A stretch of DNA of 8,073 nt from Acidobacteriaceae bacterium (GTDB lineage Bacteria > Acidobacteriota > Terriglobia > Terriglobales > Acidobacteriaceae): assembly GCA_003135315.1 (NCBI GenBank), contig PLBD01000320.1:1-8073 (forward strand), read 5' to 3'. The notes beneath the pieces are model-generated. The model saw only the letters and a program-made list of their open reading frames with translations, made no database searches and was not told the DNA's origin. Each line of letters opens with the position of its first letter. Position 1 is the first letter of the stretch. A program made the position numbers and the translations under genes. Positions 1-5,968 of this stretch are shown one piece after another.

Positions 1-383
1 CCGCGCTCGTGCAGAATTTCAGCGGCGAAGCACTTCTCTTCGCGCAACAGCCCCAACAGCAGGTGCTCGGTACCGATGTGCTTGTGCGAGAGCCGCTCGG
101 CTTCCTCCGCGGCGTACGCCAGCACACGTTTGCACTCGTTGCTGAGGGGCAGGTCCACGGAAGTGGAGACCTTCTCCCGAATGGTGGTGTGGCCCTCGAT
201 CTGTTTGCGGATCGACTCAACCGAAGCGTGGGACCGAAGGAACCGATTGGTGAGCGCTTTGTCCTCGCGCAGAAGACCAAGCAGCAGGTGCTCCGTTTCG
301 ATGTAAGGAGAACCAAACTGACTGGCTTCGTAACGTGCGAAGAAGATTACTCGCCGGGCCTTTTCCGTGTACCGTTCAAACAT
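1..383 (-). CDS. clpC: ClpC-type Clp protease ATP-binding subunit, N-terminal part (truncated by window edge)
   Basis: This is the first 127 residues of a Hsp100/Clp AAA+ unfoldase, which feeds substrates to the ClpP peptidase in the cytosol; the AAA modules lie beyond base 1. The protein begins MFERYTEKARRVIFFAR, the usual opening of ClpC. Two copies of the Clp N-terminal repeat are visible: ETEHLLLGLLRED near residues 30-42 and GTEHLLLGLLREE near 104-116. Together they make the Clp_N domain that binds substrates or adaptors. The ATG at 381-383 is preceded by GGAGAGG with a 4-base gap, so the start is well supported. No ctsR, mcsA or mcsB gene lies upstream, unlike the Firmicutes clpC operon; the gene upstream is lolD-like, 312 bp away. 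ClpA is less likely because the repeat pair and opening residues match ClpC. The Walker motifs cannot be checked here. Confidence 0.93.
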   Translation of the reverse strand, partial: MFERYTEKARRVIFFARYEASQFGSPYIETEHLLLGLLREDKALTNRFLRSHASVESIRKQIEGHTTIREKVSTSVDLPLSNECKRVLAYAAEEAERLSHKHIGTEHLLLGLLREEKCFAAEILHER

Positions 384-387
384 GAAA

Positions 388-394
388 CCTCTCC
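388..394 (-). promoter_or_regulatory. Ribosome binding site of clpC
   Basis: GGAGAGG on the minus strand (CCTCTCC on plus) lies 4 bases before the ATG at 383. It is a strong Shine-Dalgarno sequence and fixes the clpC start at that codon. Confidence 0.8.
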
Positions 395-503
395 AAGAGC
401 GCGACCGGAATTTTTTCTCCGGCCGAACTCTGTTACCTGACTCGTCGTGGCCGCCGATCCTCAGATAAAGCTGCTGGGACCGAAGTTCAAAACAAAATGT
501 GCC

Positions 504-585
504 GCCCCTAAAGGGGCTCGAGTTCAATTAGGTGCAGCGTCCCCAGCGCTTACGCGCTGGGCTAATATTGTTCCGCCCTGCGGGC
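504..585. repeat. Cluster of three short GC-rich hairpins (dispersed intergenic repeat type)
   Basis: Three inverted repeats follow each other. GCCCC/GGGGC lies at 504-508 and 513-517 with a TAAA loop. CCCAGCGC/GCGCTGGG, a perfect 8-bp stem, lies at 542-549 and 554-561 with a TTAC loop. GCCC/GGGC lies at 575-578 and 582-585. They are joined by AT-richer linkers such as GCTAATATTG. From memory, this ordered set resembles a repeat scattered between genes in acidobacterial genomes and often mis-called as small ORFs. It lies just downstream of the lolD-like gene and could also act as its transcription end or protect mRNA ends. No T-tract follows the stems, so a classical terminator is not clear. 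Confidence 0.6.
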
Positions 586-694
586 TGGCTCCCTGCCGAT
601 GCAACATCCTGCCCGCTAACAGCTCAACAAACAATTCCGTGCATTCATGCTCAAGACCACTACTACTAACCCGAAGTTGCGCCATACGTTGCCC

Positions 695-1429
695 TTATGC
701 GGACAACGATTGCGGAGACACCTCGACCAACCGCCCCTGCTGCAAACGCAGGACGCGATCGCACTGACGCGCAAACCCAAGATTGTGAGTAACGATGAGC
801 GAGGTCAGGCGATAGTCGCGATGTAACCTGGAGATCAAATTAAAAACCGCTTCCGCTGTCCGGTTGTCGAGGTCCCCTGTAGGCTCGTCCGCCATCAGGA
901 TCTTCGGTCTGGTGATCAGAGCGCGCGCTAACGCCACCCGCTGCTGCTCGCCACCAGACAACTCGCCGGACCGATGACTGGCACGGTCCCTTAACCCAAC
1001 CTCCTGCAACCATTGCAGGGCTTGCTGCCCGGCCTCGCGCCTGCTCGTGCCCCGCATCAGCAAGGGCATGGCCACATTTTCCAGCGCGGTAAATTCGGGC
1101 AGCAAGTAATGAAACTGCCAGACAAATCCAAGTTCCCGGCCGCGGAATTCTGCTGCACCATCCTCGGAGAGGCTCCCCAATTGAACTTGGGCGAAGTATA
1201 CGTCACCTTCCGAAGCACGATCAAGCGCTCCGAGGATATGAAGGAGGGTGCTTTTCCCGGTACCTGACTCGCCGACGATGGCGAGCATCTCGCCGGTTTG
1301 CACCTGCAACGACAGGTTCTCAAAGAGCACTAAATCTGAATTACCTGAGCGAAAAACTTTCTTGAGATTTTCCGCCCGCAATAAGCCGTCTTGAACAGTT
1401 TGATGCAGCTGCGCTCCGGAGCGACACAA
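695..1429 (-). CDS. lolD: LolD-like ABC transporter ATP-binding protein (lipoprotein release)
   Basis: This is the cytosolic ATPase of a LolCDE/MacB-type ABC system. LolD powers extraction of lipoproteins from the inner membrane toward the outer membrane. Of 244 residues, all nucleotide-binding motifs are intact: Walker A GESGTGKST (53-61), Q-loop Q105, signature LSGGEQQR (157-164), Walker B ILMADEP with catalytic E182, D-loop near 186-188 and H-loop H215. The stretch FVWQFHYLLPEFTALENVAM after Walker A is typical of LolD and separates it from most MacB or FtsE ATPases. The start is uncertain. The frame opens after a TAG at 1487-1489 and contains no ATG before the domain. TTG codons at 1427-1429 and 1379-1381 are the candidates, neither with a good ribosome binding site; the second gives an N terminus (LRAENLKKVF) closer to family length. 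No LolC/LolE permease is adjacent. Confidence 0.9.
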   Translation of the reverse strand: MCRSGAQLHQTVQDGLLRAENLKKVFRSGNSDLVLFENLSLQVQTGEMLAIVGESGTGKSTLLHILGALDRASEGDVYFAQVQLGSLSEDGAAEFRGRELGFVWQFHYLLPEFTALENVAMPLLMRGTSRREAGQQALQWLQEVGLRDRASHRSGELSGGEQQRVALARALITRPKILMADEPTGDLDNRTAEAVFNLISRLHRDYRLTSLIVTHNLGFARQCDRVLRLQQGRLVEVSPQSLSA

Positions 1430-1495
1430 ATTCCAGGCAAGTCGCTGAAGCGTTGCCCATTCTGGGACGAGGAACCAGCGATTGACCTATTAAGA

Positions 1496-1524
1496 ATTAG
1501 ATCATGTATGGGGCGAGAAGTCAG
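1496..1524 (-). promoter_or_regulatory. Probable sigma-70 promoter for the lolD-like gene
   Basis: On the minus strand CTGACT (1519-1524, 4/6 match to the -35 box) and TCTAAT (1496-1501, 5/6 match to the -10 box) are separated by exactly 17 bases. Transcription would start near 1489, about 60 bases before the most upstream TTG start. It lies in the 161-bp gap downstream of the TPR membrane protein gene, which agrees with independent transcription of the lolD-like gene. Confidence 0.4.
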
Positions 1525-1590
1525 CGACATTACAACGGAAGGGGCAGAGAAAAGGCGCGGCATGTTCAATTTGCCACCGCTCGCGGAAAG

Positions 1591-4170
1591 TCAGTGTTTC
1601 GCGTTATCGGTAAGCAGCGTCTTGCCGCGTTCCTGAGCACGTTGCTGATCTGCCAAGCGTCCTTCGCGCTGGTAGAGCATCGCTAAATGAGACCAGGCGT
1701 CGGCCGCCTCCGGATCGAGCTGCACGGCCTGCTCTTCGAAGGCAGTCGCCTGCTTCAGGTCGCCCAAGGCGACCCACGCGGCGGCACGTGTCTGCGCAAG
1801 CTCGAAGTTGAAGCTGCGTCCCGCGGTTGCTGCCAGCAGTTCCGGCGGCGCGGAGCTTGAAGCCGCGTCGAGGGCTTGCAGCGCATCCCTGGGCTGCCGG
1901 ACCTTGAGATAAAGCCGGGCAAGTTCGACCAGTTCCTGCGCTTTCGTTGCGGGATCGGAGCCCAGGCGGATGGACTGTTGCATGGCGTGGACGGCCTGGG
2001 GCAAGCGGCCGTCGCTCCGATACAAATCCGCGAGCGAGAGCCAGATGAGGCCGTCATTGGGAGCAAGAGCAAGCGCAGCCAGCCACTCCTGCTCAGCCTG
2101 GGAGGATTGTCCGGACGCCAGATAGAGCGCTGCAAGATTCGCCATGGCCTGTACCTTCGTGGACGGGACCGACGACAAGCGGATGACGGCTTGCAGGGCC
2201 AGGATGGCCTCCGGGATGCGCTCCTGCCGATGGTAGAGTTCTGCCAGCGAAGACCAGACGGCAGCCTGGAAATCGGGCAGCGAAGCCCATGGGGTAATCT
2301 CACGAGGCGCAAGAGCGAGCGCCGTCTGCCATTCCTGCTCCGCTTCGGAGTGGCGCTGCTCGGCATACAGGATCTGGCCGCGATACCAGCGCGCATGAGC
2401 GTTGCCGGGAAAGATCGCCATTGCCTTATCGGCGGCGGCCAGCGCTTCGGAGTTGCGGCCCAGCGCGGAGAGAACACGCGCAGCGTTGACCCACTGGTTG
2501 AAGGAAGCCGCAGTGAGCGGCAGCGACTCCCGCGGTATGGGCGCAGTGGCGCAGTCGATTTCGAAGCGCTTGATCAAGCCTGCGTTCTGCGGCGTGCTGC
2601 GAACCAGCACGATGGAGACCTCGTCGAGATAAACCGGCCGCCATTGCCGGCTGTTGCAGTCCGATTTCAGGCGATCGAGCGGGATTTCGTCCAGCGTGAG
2701 CGGGAAGATGATGGTGTTGATGCCGTAGCGGTCGGCTTCCTGCTGCCACAGCGTGGAATCGAGCGCGGTGCTCAGCAGTTCACCACCATGCTGGGCCAGT
2801 GCGGGTCCGAAGGGGACTTCCCGTCCGTCAATGTAGTCGCGACGTTGCGGTCCCAGCTTCCACAGAATGTAGCCGCCTTCGTTATAGGTGTTCAGGACCT
2901 CACCGGGAAGCTGCTGGTCCTGGATGAATTCGGCGCCGCGGCGCGGGAACCAGCCTGACAATCCAGCGCCAAACGTCGAAAGATTACGTTCGGCAAGGTA
3001 GTGATAGTTGGTTATGAGGTCGGCGGAGCGCACAATGGCAAGCGCCGCAAAGAGCGCAACCGCGGCAGTGGCCAGGAGCGAACGCGTTCGTGAATTAGCG
3101 ATGCGGGAGCGGACCCAGGGAATCGCGGAAGACAGCACGGACCCAGCTACAACCACCACGATGCAGCTGGCCAGGGCGAGCATGCGGACGTGGCGACTGG
3201 GTTCGTATGCGGCCCCCAGGAGGAGGATCAATGCCCCGGCGCGGTATTGCAGCACAGCGGTGATCATCGCCAGAACAGTGATCAGGCACAGCAGGTGAAA
3301 CATGTCGCTGGTGTTCCGCAGGGAGAAACCGGTCAGGGCACTGGTCCAGTTCCACTGCAAGCCGGCCCATTCGTTGATGTAGCGCGAATGCACTCCCTTG
3401 GTGAACTGGAGGAGCGCCGGGTAGAGCCTCCATCCCCATGGATTGATGAGGGTAGCGACGGCGGCAGCGAGGAACCACGGAATCTCCTGCCGCAACCGCT
3501 GTAACGCCTGAGCGCGACGGCTGCCGGCAAAAGGCAACTCCAATACCTCCAGTCCGGCGAAGGCCACCAGCAGCCCTAAGCCGGAGAAGAAGCTCACGTG
3601 AACGTTCACCCAAACAACCATCAGCAGCGGCAGCCACCAGAGCGGGGCAGGGCCAGCCTGGTAGTTCTGCCAAAGCAAAGACAGATACGCGGCGAAGAGA
3701 ACGACGGCGAACAGTTCCGACCGGGGAACCGTGCGGTAGGCGATGAAGGGCAGGGCAACGATGGCGATGGCGGCTGTAACCGCCGTGCCGCGGCGGAGCA
3801 ACAACGCCACGGTAGCCAGGCAGGCCGAGGCGCTTAGCCATGAAAGCAGGGAGAAGCCCCCGAGCAAGTAAAGCCAATAAAGGATCAGTCCGCCGCCGGC
3901 GGGATAGATCGCGGGTGCTCCGGGGACGGTATAGGAAAAGACGTCGGTGGAAAAGACATGATGATGCTGGGCTACCCAGCGGCCTGTCGCCAGGTGCCAG
4001 CCAAGGTCGGGATCGCCGACGGTAGCCAGGCCAGCCAGAAACGCATACACCAGAGCGATGGCGCCCAGCACCAGAAACAAGCGCCGATCGAGCCGGGATT
4101 GCTCCCCGGGCAAATCGTTTGCAGGCGACAGATTGAATGAGGGAGTGGGCGACTTAAGCCAGGTCACCAT
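1591..4170 (-). CDS. Polytopic membrane protein resembling GT-C glycosyltransferases, with C-terminal TPR repeats
   Basis: This is an 859-residue inner-membrane protein of unknown function. About 30 hydrophilic, Arg-rich residues precede the first membrane helix (31-51). Roughly ten helices follow up to about 381. The first external loop carries DPDLGWHLATGRW (53-65) and TDVFSYT (75-81), a signature of a large uncharacterised bacterial family that looks like GT-C enzymes, where an acidic pair after helix 1 is catalytic. Other family-like blocks are RTVPRSELF (146-154), VWVNVHVSFFSG (186-197), INPWGW (242-247) and INEWAGL (265-271). Residues 422-453 (EVLNTYNEGGY, DYIDGRE) form a conserved extramembrane segment. 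Residues about 555-850 are TPR repeats, placing a protein-binding scaffold on the same side as that segment, probably periplasmic. The ATG at 4168-4170 is chosen for the family-like start; its ribosome binding site is weak. Glycan transfer is inference only. Confidence 0.8.
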   Translation of the reverse strand: MVTWLKSPTPSFNLSPANDLPGEQSRLDRRLFLVLGAIALVYAFLAGLATVGDPDLGWHLATGRWVAQHHHVFSTDVFSYTVPGAPAIYPAGGGLILYWLYLLGGFSLLSWLSASACLATVALLLRRGTAVTAAIAIVALPFIAYRTVPRSELFAVVLFAAYLSLLWQNYQAGPAPLWWLPLLMVVWVNVHVSFFSGLGLLVAFAGLEVLELPFAGSRRAQALQRLRQEIPWFLAAAVATLINPWGWRLYPALLQFTKGVHSRYINEWAGLQWNWTSALTGFSLRNTSDMFHLLCLITVLAMITAVLQYRAGALILLLGAAYEPSRHVRMLALASCIVVVVAGSVLSSAIPWVRSRIANSRTRSLLATAAVALFAALAIVRSADLITNYHYLAERNLSTFGAGLSGWFPRRGAEFIQDQQLPGEVLNTYNEGGYILWKLGPQRRDYIDGREVPFGPALAQHGGELLSTALDSTLWQQEADRYGINTIIFPLTLDEIPLDRLKSDCNSRQWRPVYLDEVSIVLVRSTPQNAGLIKRFEIDCATAPIPRESLPLTAASFNQWVNAARVLSALGRNSEALAAADKAMAIFPGNAHARWYRGQILYAEQRHSEAEQEWQTALALAPREITPWASLPDFQAAVWSSLAELYHRQERIPEAILALQAVIRLSSVPSTKVQAMANLAALYLASGQSSQAEQEWLAALALAPNDGLIWLSLADLYRSDGRLPQAVHAMQQSIRLGSDPATKAQELVELARLYLKVRQPRDALQALDAASSSAPPELLAATAGRSFNFELAQTRAAAWVALGDLKQATAFEEQAVQLDPEAADAWSHLAMLYQREGRLADQQRAQERGKTLLTDNAKH
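1618..2510 (-). repeat. TPR array with an internally duplicated two-TPR unit
   Basis: This part of the membrane protein gene encodes about residues 555-850, a series of helical-pair repeats with TPR spacing (for example SLAELYHRQERIPEAI at 641-656 and SLADLYRSDGRLPQAV at 712-727). Two longer units resemble each other: EAEQEWQTALALAP (609-622) onward, and QAEQEWLAALALAP (691-704) onward. Both continue into a matching IRLSSVPSTK / IRLGSDPATK segment (663-672 and 734-743). The first copy has about 11 extra residues (around 624-640). This points to duplication of a two-TPR block followed by divergence. Confidence 0.7.
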
Positions 4171-4389
4171 TCGTCCATCCAGTTCCGATACTTTACAGAA
4201 CGCCCGCTCACGCTTCTACGCTTTGGGCCGTTCGGATGTGAAGCCCAGCCGATTCATCTGGATTACATCGCGGGAACGCCAGCCAGGCGGATACGCAACA
4301 GTCTATCAACCACTGGGGATGCGTGCTATGCGGGGGTTGGCATTCTGAAGCGGCCGCACTGCCAAGGCGCGGCTCCGGGAAACCGCAAA

Positions 4390-4449
4390 AACGGTATCGG
4401 CGCGGAACTGTGACGGTGAGTGTGGATCGACCATCACCTGCTGTCGCAG
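4390..4449 (-). pseudogene. Remnant of an M13 peptidase gene (C-terminal His/Arg motif)
   Basis: Sixty bases match positions 6059-6118 of the intact M13 gene in the same orientation without gaps, at 51 of 60 bases. Read on the minus strand in the same codon frame, 17 of 20 residues agree (RQQVMVDPHSPSQFRADTV here; the intact gene has S for P, A for S and Q for the residue before R). Four of the nine base differences are silent. The segment covers the conserved HSP-x-x-FR motif (H654 and R660 of the intact protein). Similarity stops abruptly on both sides: no zinc motif upstream and no C-terminal tail downstream. It is best read as a leftover of a second M13 copy. Chance is unlikely given the gap-free, in-frame agreement. 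Confidence 0.75.
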
Positions 4450-4504
4450 TGCGTTCGCCCCGCGAAACGGATTTTGAAAATTCTCGCACAGAGCCGATTT
4501 TGCA

Positions 4505-4533
4505 TTGACCCACATCTGGACCGGGGATAGACT
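4505..4533 (+). promoter_or_regulatory. Sigma-70 promoter of the GloVer gene
   Basis: TTGACC (4505-4510, 5/6) and TAGACT (4528-4533, 4/6) are separated by 17 bases. Transcription would begin near 4540, giving a leader of about 45 bases that contains GGGGCCCC (4547-4554) followed by CTTTTC. No operator-like repeat overlaps the boxes. Confidence 0.6.
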
Positions 4534-4572
4534 GCTGCAAACAACCGGGGCCCCCTTTTCCATATCTCAATA

Positions 4573-4578
4573 AAGGAG
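4573..4578 (+). promoter_or_regulatory. Ribosome binding site of the GloVer gene
   Basis: AAGGAG lies 7 bases before the ATG at 4586, close to the ideal Shine-Dalgarno sequence and spacing, and fixes the start of this gene. Confidence 0.85.
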
Positions 4579-4585
4579 ACCGGCC

Positions 4586-5902
4586 ATGCACCAGTACGCC
4601 ACTTCTGGTGAAAGATTTCACCTCAACCACATCCCCATTTCCGGCACGATTCGCATCGCAGCAGTCCTTGCACTCACACTAACTCTGCTCACGGCACAAT
4701 CCGTACACGCGCAGACGTTCAGCTATCTACATCTGTTTAACGGCGGATCGGACGGCGCGAATCCGGTGTCCGGGGTGACTGTCGGCGGCGGCGGAACTCT
4801 TTATGGAACCGCATCGGGTGGCGGGAGTGCAGGAGACGGCACGGTTTACAAATTGACGCTCAAACATGGCGGCTGGGTCCTCGACCCGCTCTGGGAATTC
4901 GCTGGCGGCAACGATGGAGCCGTCCCGTATGCGGGCGTGGTAGCCGGGAGCAACGGCGCGCTCTACGGGACGACGTACCGAGGCGGCGGTACTTTAGAGT
5001 ACGGAATCGTATACGAACTGAGGCCCCCGGCCACGGCTTGTAAGACAGCGATTTGCTACTGGAACGAGACGATCATCCACTCCTTTACAGGTCCGCCGAA
5101 CGATGGATCAACACCTTACCTGGGCAAGCTTATCTTCGACAGCTCTGGGAATATGTACGGAACGACCTACGACGGCGGCACACACAGCGAAGGAAACGTC
5201 TACGAGTTCTCGCCACAGTCAGGAGGCGGCTGGACGGAGAGCATCCTTTACAACTTCGACGATGGCACAGATGGGGGCTACCCGGTCGCGGGTGTGATCG
5301 AGTCTGCAGGGGCTCTGTACGGCACGAACTTCGTCGGCGGTACCGGCTCGCAGGGAGTTCTCTACCAGTTGACCCCGGCCGGACCGCCGTGGACGGAAGA
5401 GACACTAGCTAACTTCGGCGGCAGCGCAGGCTATCAACCTTACGCTACGCCGATCGTGGATCAGTCGGGAAATCTTTATGGCACTACCGAAAGTGGCGGC
5501 CCCGGTGACAGCGGGACGGTATACGAGGTCAGCCAGGCGGACGGAAGTTGGAGCTTCTCCTCCGTCTATGTGTTTGGGGGCTCGCATCCTGCCTGCAACC
5601 CCTACGCCGGCGTCACGCTGGGCGCAAACGGCAACTTATTCGGGGTGTGCCAGGCGGGTGGCGCCAACAATGATGGTTGGGTCTTCGAGATGCCGACGAC
5701 CTGTAATGATACCTGCACGCCCACCGACCTGTACGACTTCACAGGTTCGGCTGCGTGCCTCGCTCAAGGGCCGGTTACCTTCGACTCCAGCGGCAACCTT
5801 TACGGCACTTGTTACGGAGGTGGCAACACTGGCAGCAACTGTAACCAGGCGTATGGCTGCGGCAGCGTTTGGGAGCTTGAGGGCGTACTGAATCTCCACT
5901 GA
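4586..5902 (+). CDS. Secreted seven-repeat GloVer (Gloeo/Verruco repeat) protein, probable beta-propeller
   Basis: This 438-residue protein has a long N-terminal export signal: a polar stretch, then hydrophobic residues 22-36, with a likely signal peptidase I cut after VHA (42). The mature part contains seven copies of the L/M-Y-G-T-x-x-x-GG motif, near residues 72, 126, 190, 244, 297, 351 and 405. The spacing is 53-54 residues except one of 64, where an insertion holds C152 and C157. Each motif is followed by a G-x-V-Y/W-E/K-L/F strand, as in TIGR03803-type repeats. Seven units suggest a seven-bladed propeller, which is inference. Eight of ten cysteines lie after residue 336 (337, 355, 373, 377, 391, 409, 419, 425), suggesting disulphides in the last blades. 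There is no anchor or sorting domain. Family function is unknown; an extracellular binding role is possible. It has its own promoter and converges with the M13 gene. Confidence 0.88.
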   Translation: MHQYATSGERFHLNHIPISGTIRIAAVLALTLTLLTAQSVHAQTFSYLHLFNGGSDGANPVSGVTVGGGGTLYGTASGGGSAGDGTVYKLTLKHGGWVLDPLWEFAGGNDGAVPYAGVVAGSNGALYGTTYRGGGTLEYGIVYELRPPATACKTAICYWNETIIHSFTGPPNDGSTPYLGKLIFDSSGNMYGTTYDGGTHSEGNVYEFSPQSGGGWTESILYNFDDGTDGGYPVAGVIESAGALYGTNFVGGTGSQGVLYQLTPAGPPWTEETLANFGGSAGYQPYATPIVDQSGNLYGTTESGGPGDSGTVYEVSQADGSWSFSSVYVFGGSHPACNPYAGVTLGANGNLFGVCQAGGANNDGWVFEMPTTCNDTCTPTDLYDFTGSAACLAQGPVTFDSSGNLYGTCYGGGNTGSNCNQAYGCGSVWELEGVLNLH

Positions 5903-5919
5903 GGCCTCAGCCGCTGAGG
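5899..5919. terminator. Possible bidirectional terminator between convergent genes
   Basis: CTGAGGCCTCAG (5899-5910) is a perfect 12-base palindrome that includes the TGA stop of the GloVer gene. Its right half also pairs with the next bases: CCTCAG (5905-5910), CCG loop, CTGAGG (5914-5919). Two alternative hairpins therefore share one arm. The site lies 50 bases from the end of the M13 gene, where a shared terminator would be expected. There is no T-tract on either strand, so intrinsic termination is not certain. Confidence 0.35.
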
Positions 5920-5968
5920 TAAGCCTTCACCACAACCCCAGCGGCTGGAACGAAGTGCTCTAGGGGGC

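Larger units (their letters stand above)
384..694. other. Intergenic region between lolD-like gene and clpC
   Basis: No credible gene is visible in these 311 bases. The middle holds the hairpin cluster described separately. The part nearest clpC should carry its promoter. The best match is weak: TTGAAC (485-490, minus strand) and TATCTG (462-467) with a 17-base spacer, 7 of 12 consensus bases. A short inverted repeat CCGGA/TCCGG flanks a T-rich loop at 405-422 in the presumed leader; its stem is only 5 bp and it may mean nothing. No CIRCE-like or CtsR-like direct repeat was seen. Confidence 0.5.
4171..4585. other. Divergent intergenic region between the TPR membrane protein and GloVer genes
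   Basis: These 415 bases separate two divergent genes. The left half (4171-4389) has no recognisable gene; the leftward gene's promoter should lie here but no convincing -35/-10 pair was found (the best -10-like element is TAAAGT on the minus strand, about 20 bases before the start codon). The centre holds the M13 peptidase remnant at 4390-4449. The right end holds the promoter and ribosome binding site of the rightward gene. Open frames exist across it on the minus strand, but they lack ribosome binding sites and resemble a protein only at the remnant. Confidence 0.6.

Noticed and set aside
405..422. Inverted repeat CCGGA/TCCGG in the clpC leader as a possible operator or thermosensor
   Set aside because: A 5-bp stem around an 8-base A/T-rich loop is too short to separate from chance, and it does not overlap the ribosome binding site.
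9..440. Rightward open frame at the left edge
   Set aside because: The minus strand encodes a clear ClpC N terminus across the same bases. The rightward translation has no recognisable motif.
447..767. Small rightward open frame through the hairpin cluster
   Set aside because: It is built largely from the repeat element and then overlaps the end of the lolD-like gene. Such peptides are a known kind of mis-annotation of intergenic repeats.
1876..2958. Long rightward open frame of 360 codons opposite the TPR gene
   Set aside because: It is antisense to a well-supported TPR-coding region, its translation is rich in R, G and Q with no recognisable domain, and no good ribosome binding site precedes it. 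High GC keeps antisense frames open.
4547..4560. GGGGCCCC followed by CTTTTC in the GloVer leader as an attenuator
   Set aside because: An 8-base self-complementary run cannot fold on itself without a loop, and the T-run is short. There is no leader peptide or alternative structure to support attenuation.
4208..4630. Minus-strand open frames (4306-4563 and 4208-4630) across the M13 remnant
   Set aside because: Only 20 residues of the first frame resemble a protein (M13), neither has a ribosome binding site, and both run into the promoter or start of the GloVer gene. They are treated as a remnant, not as genes.
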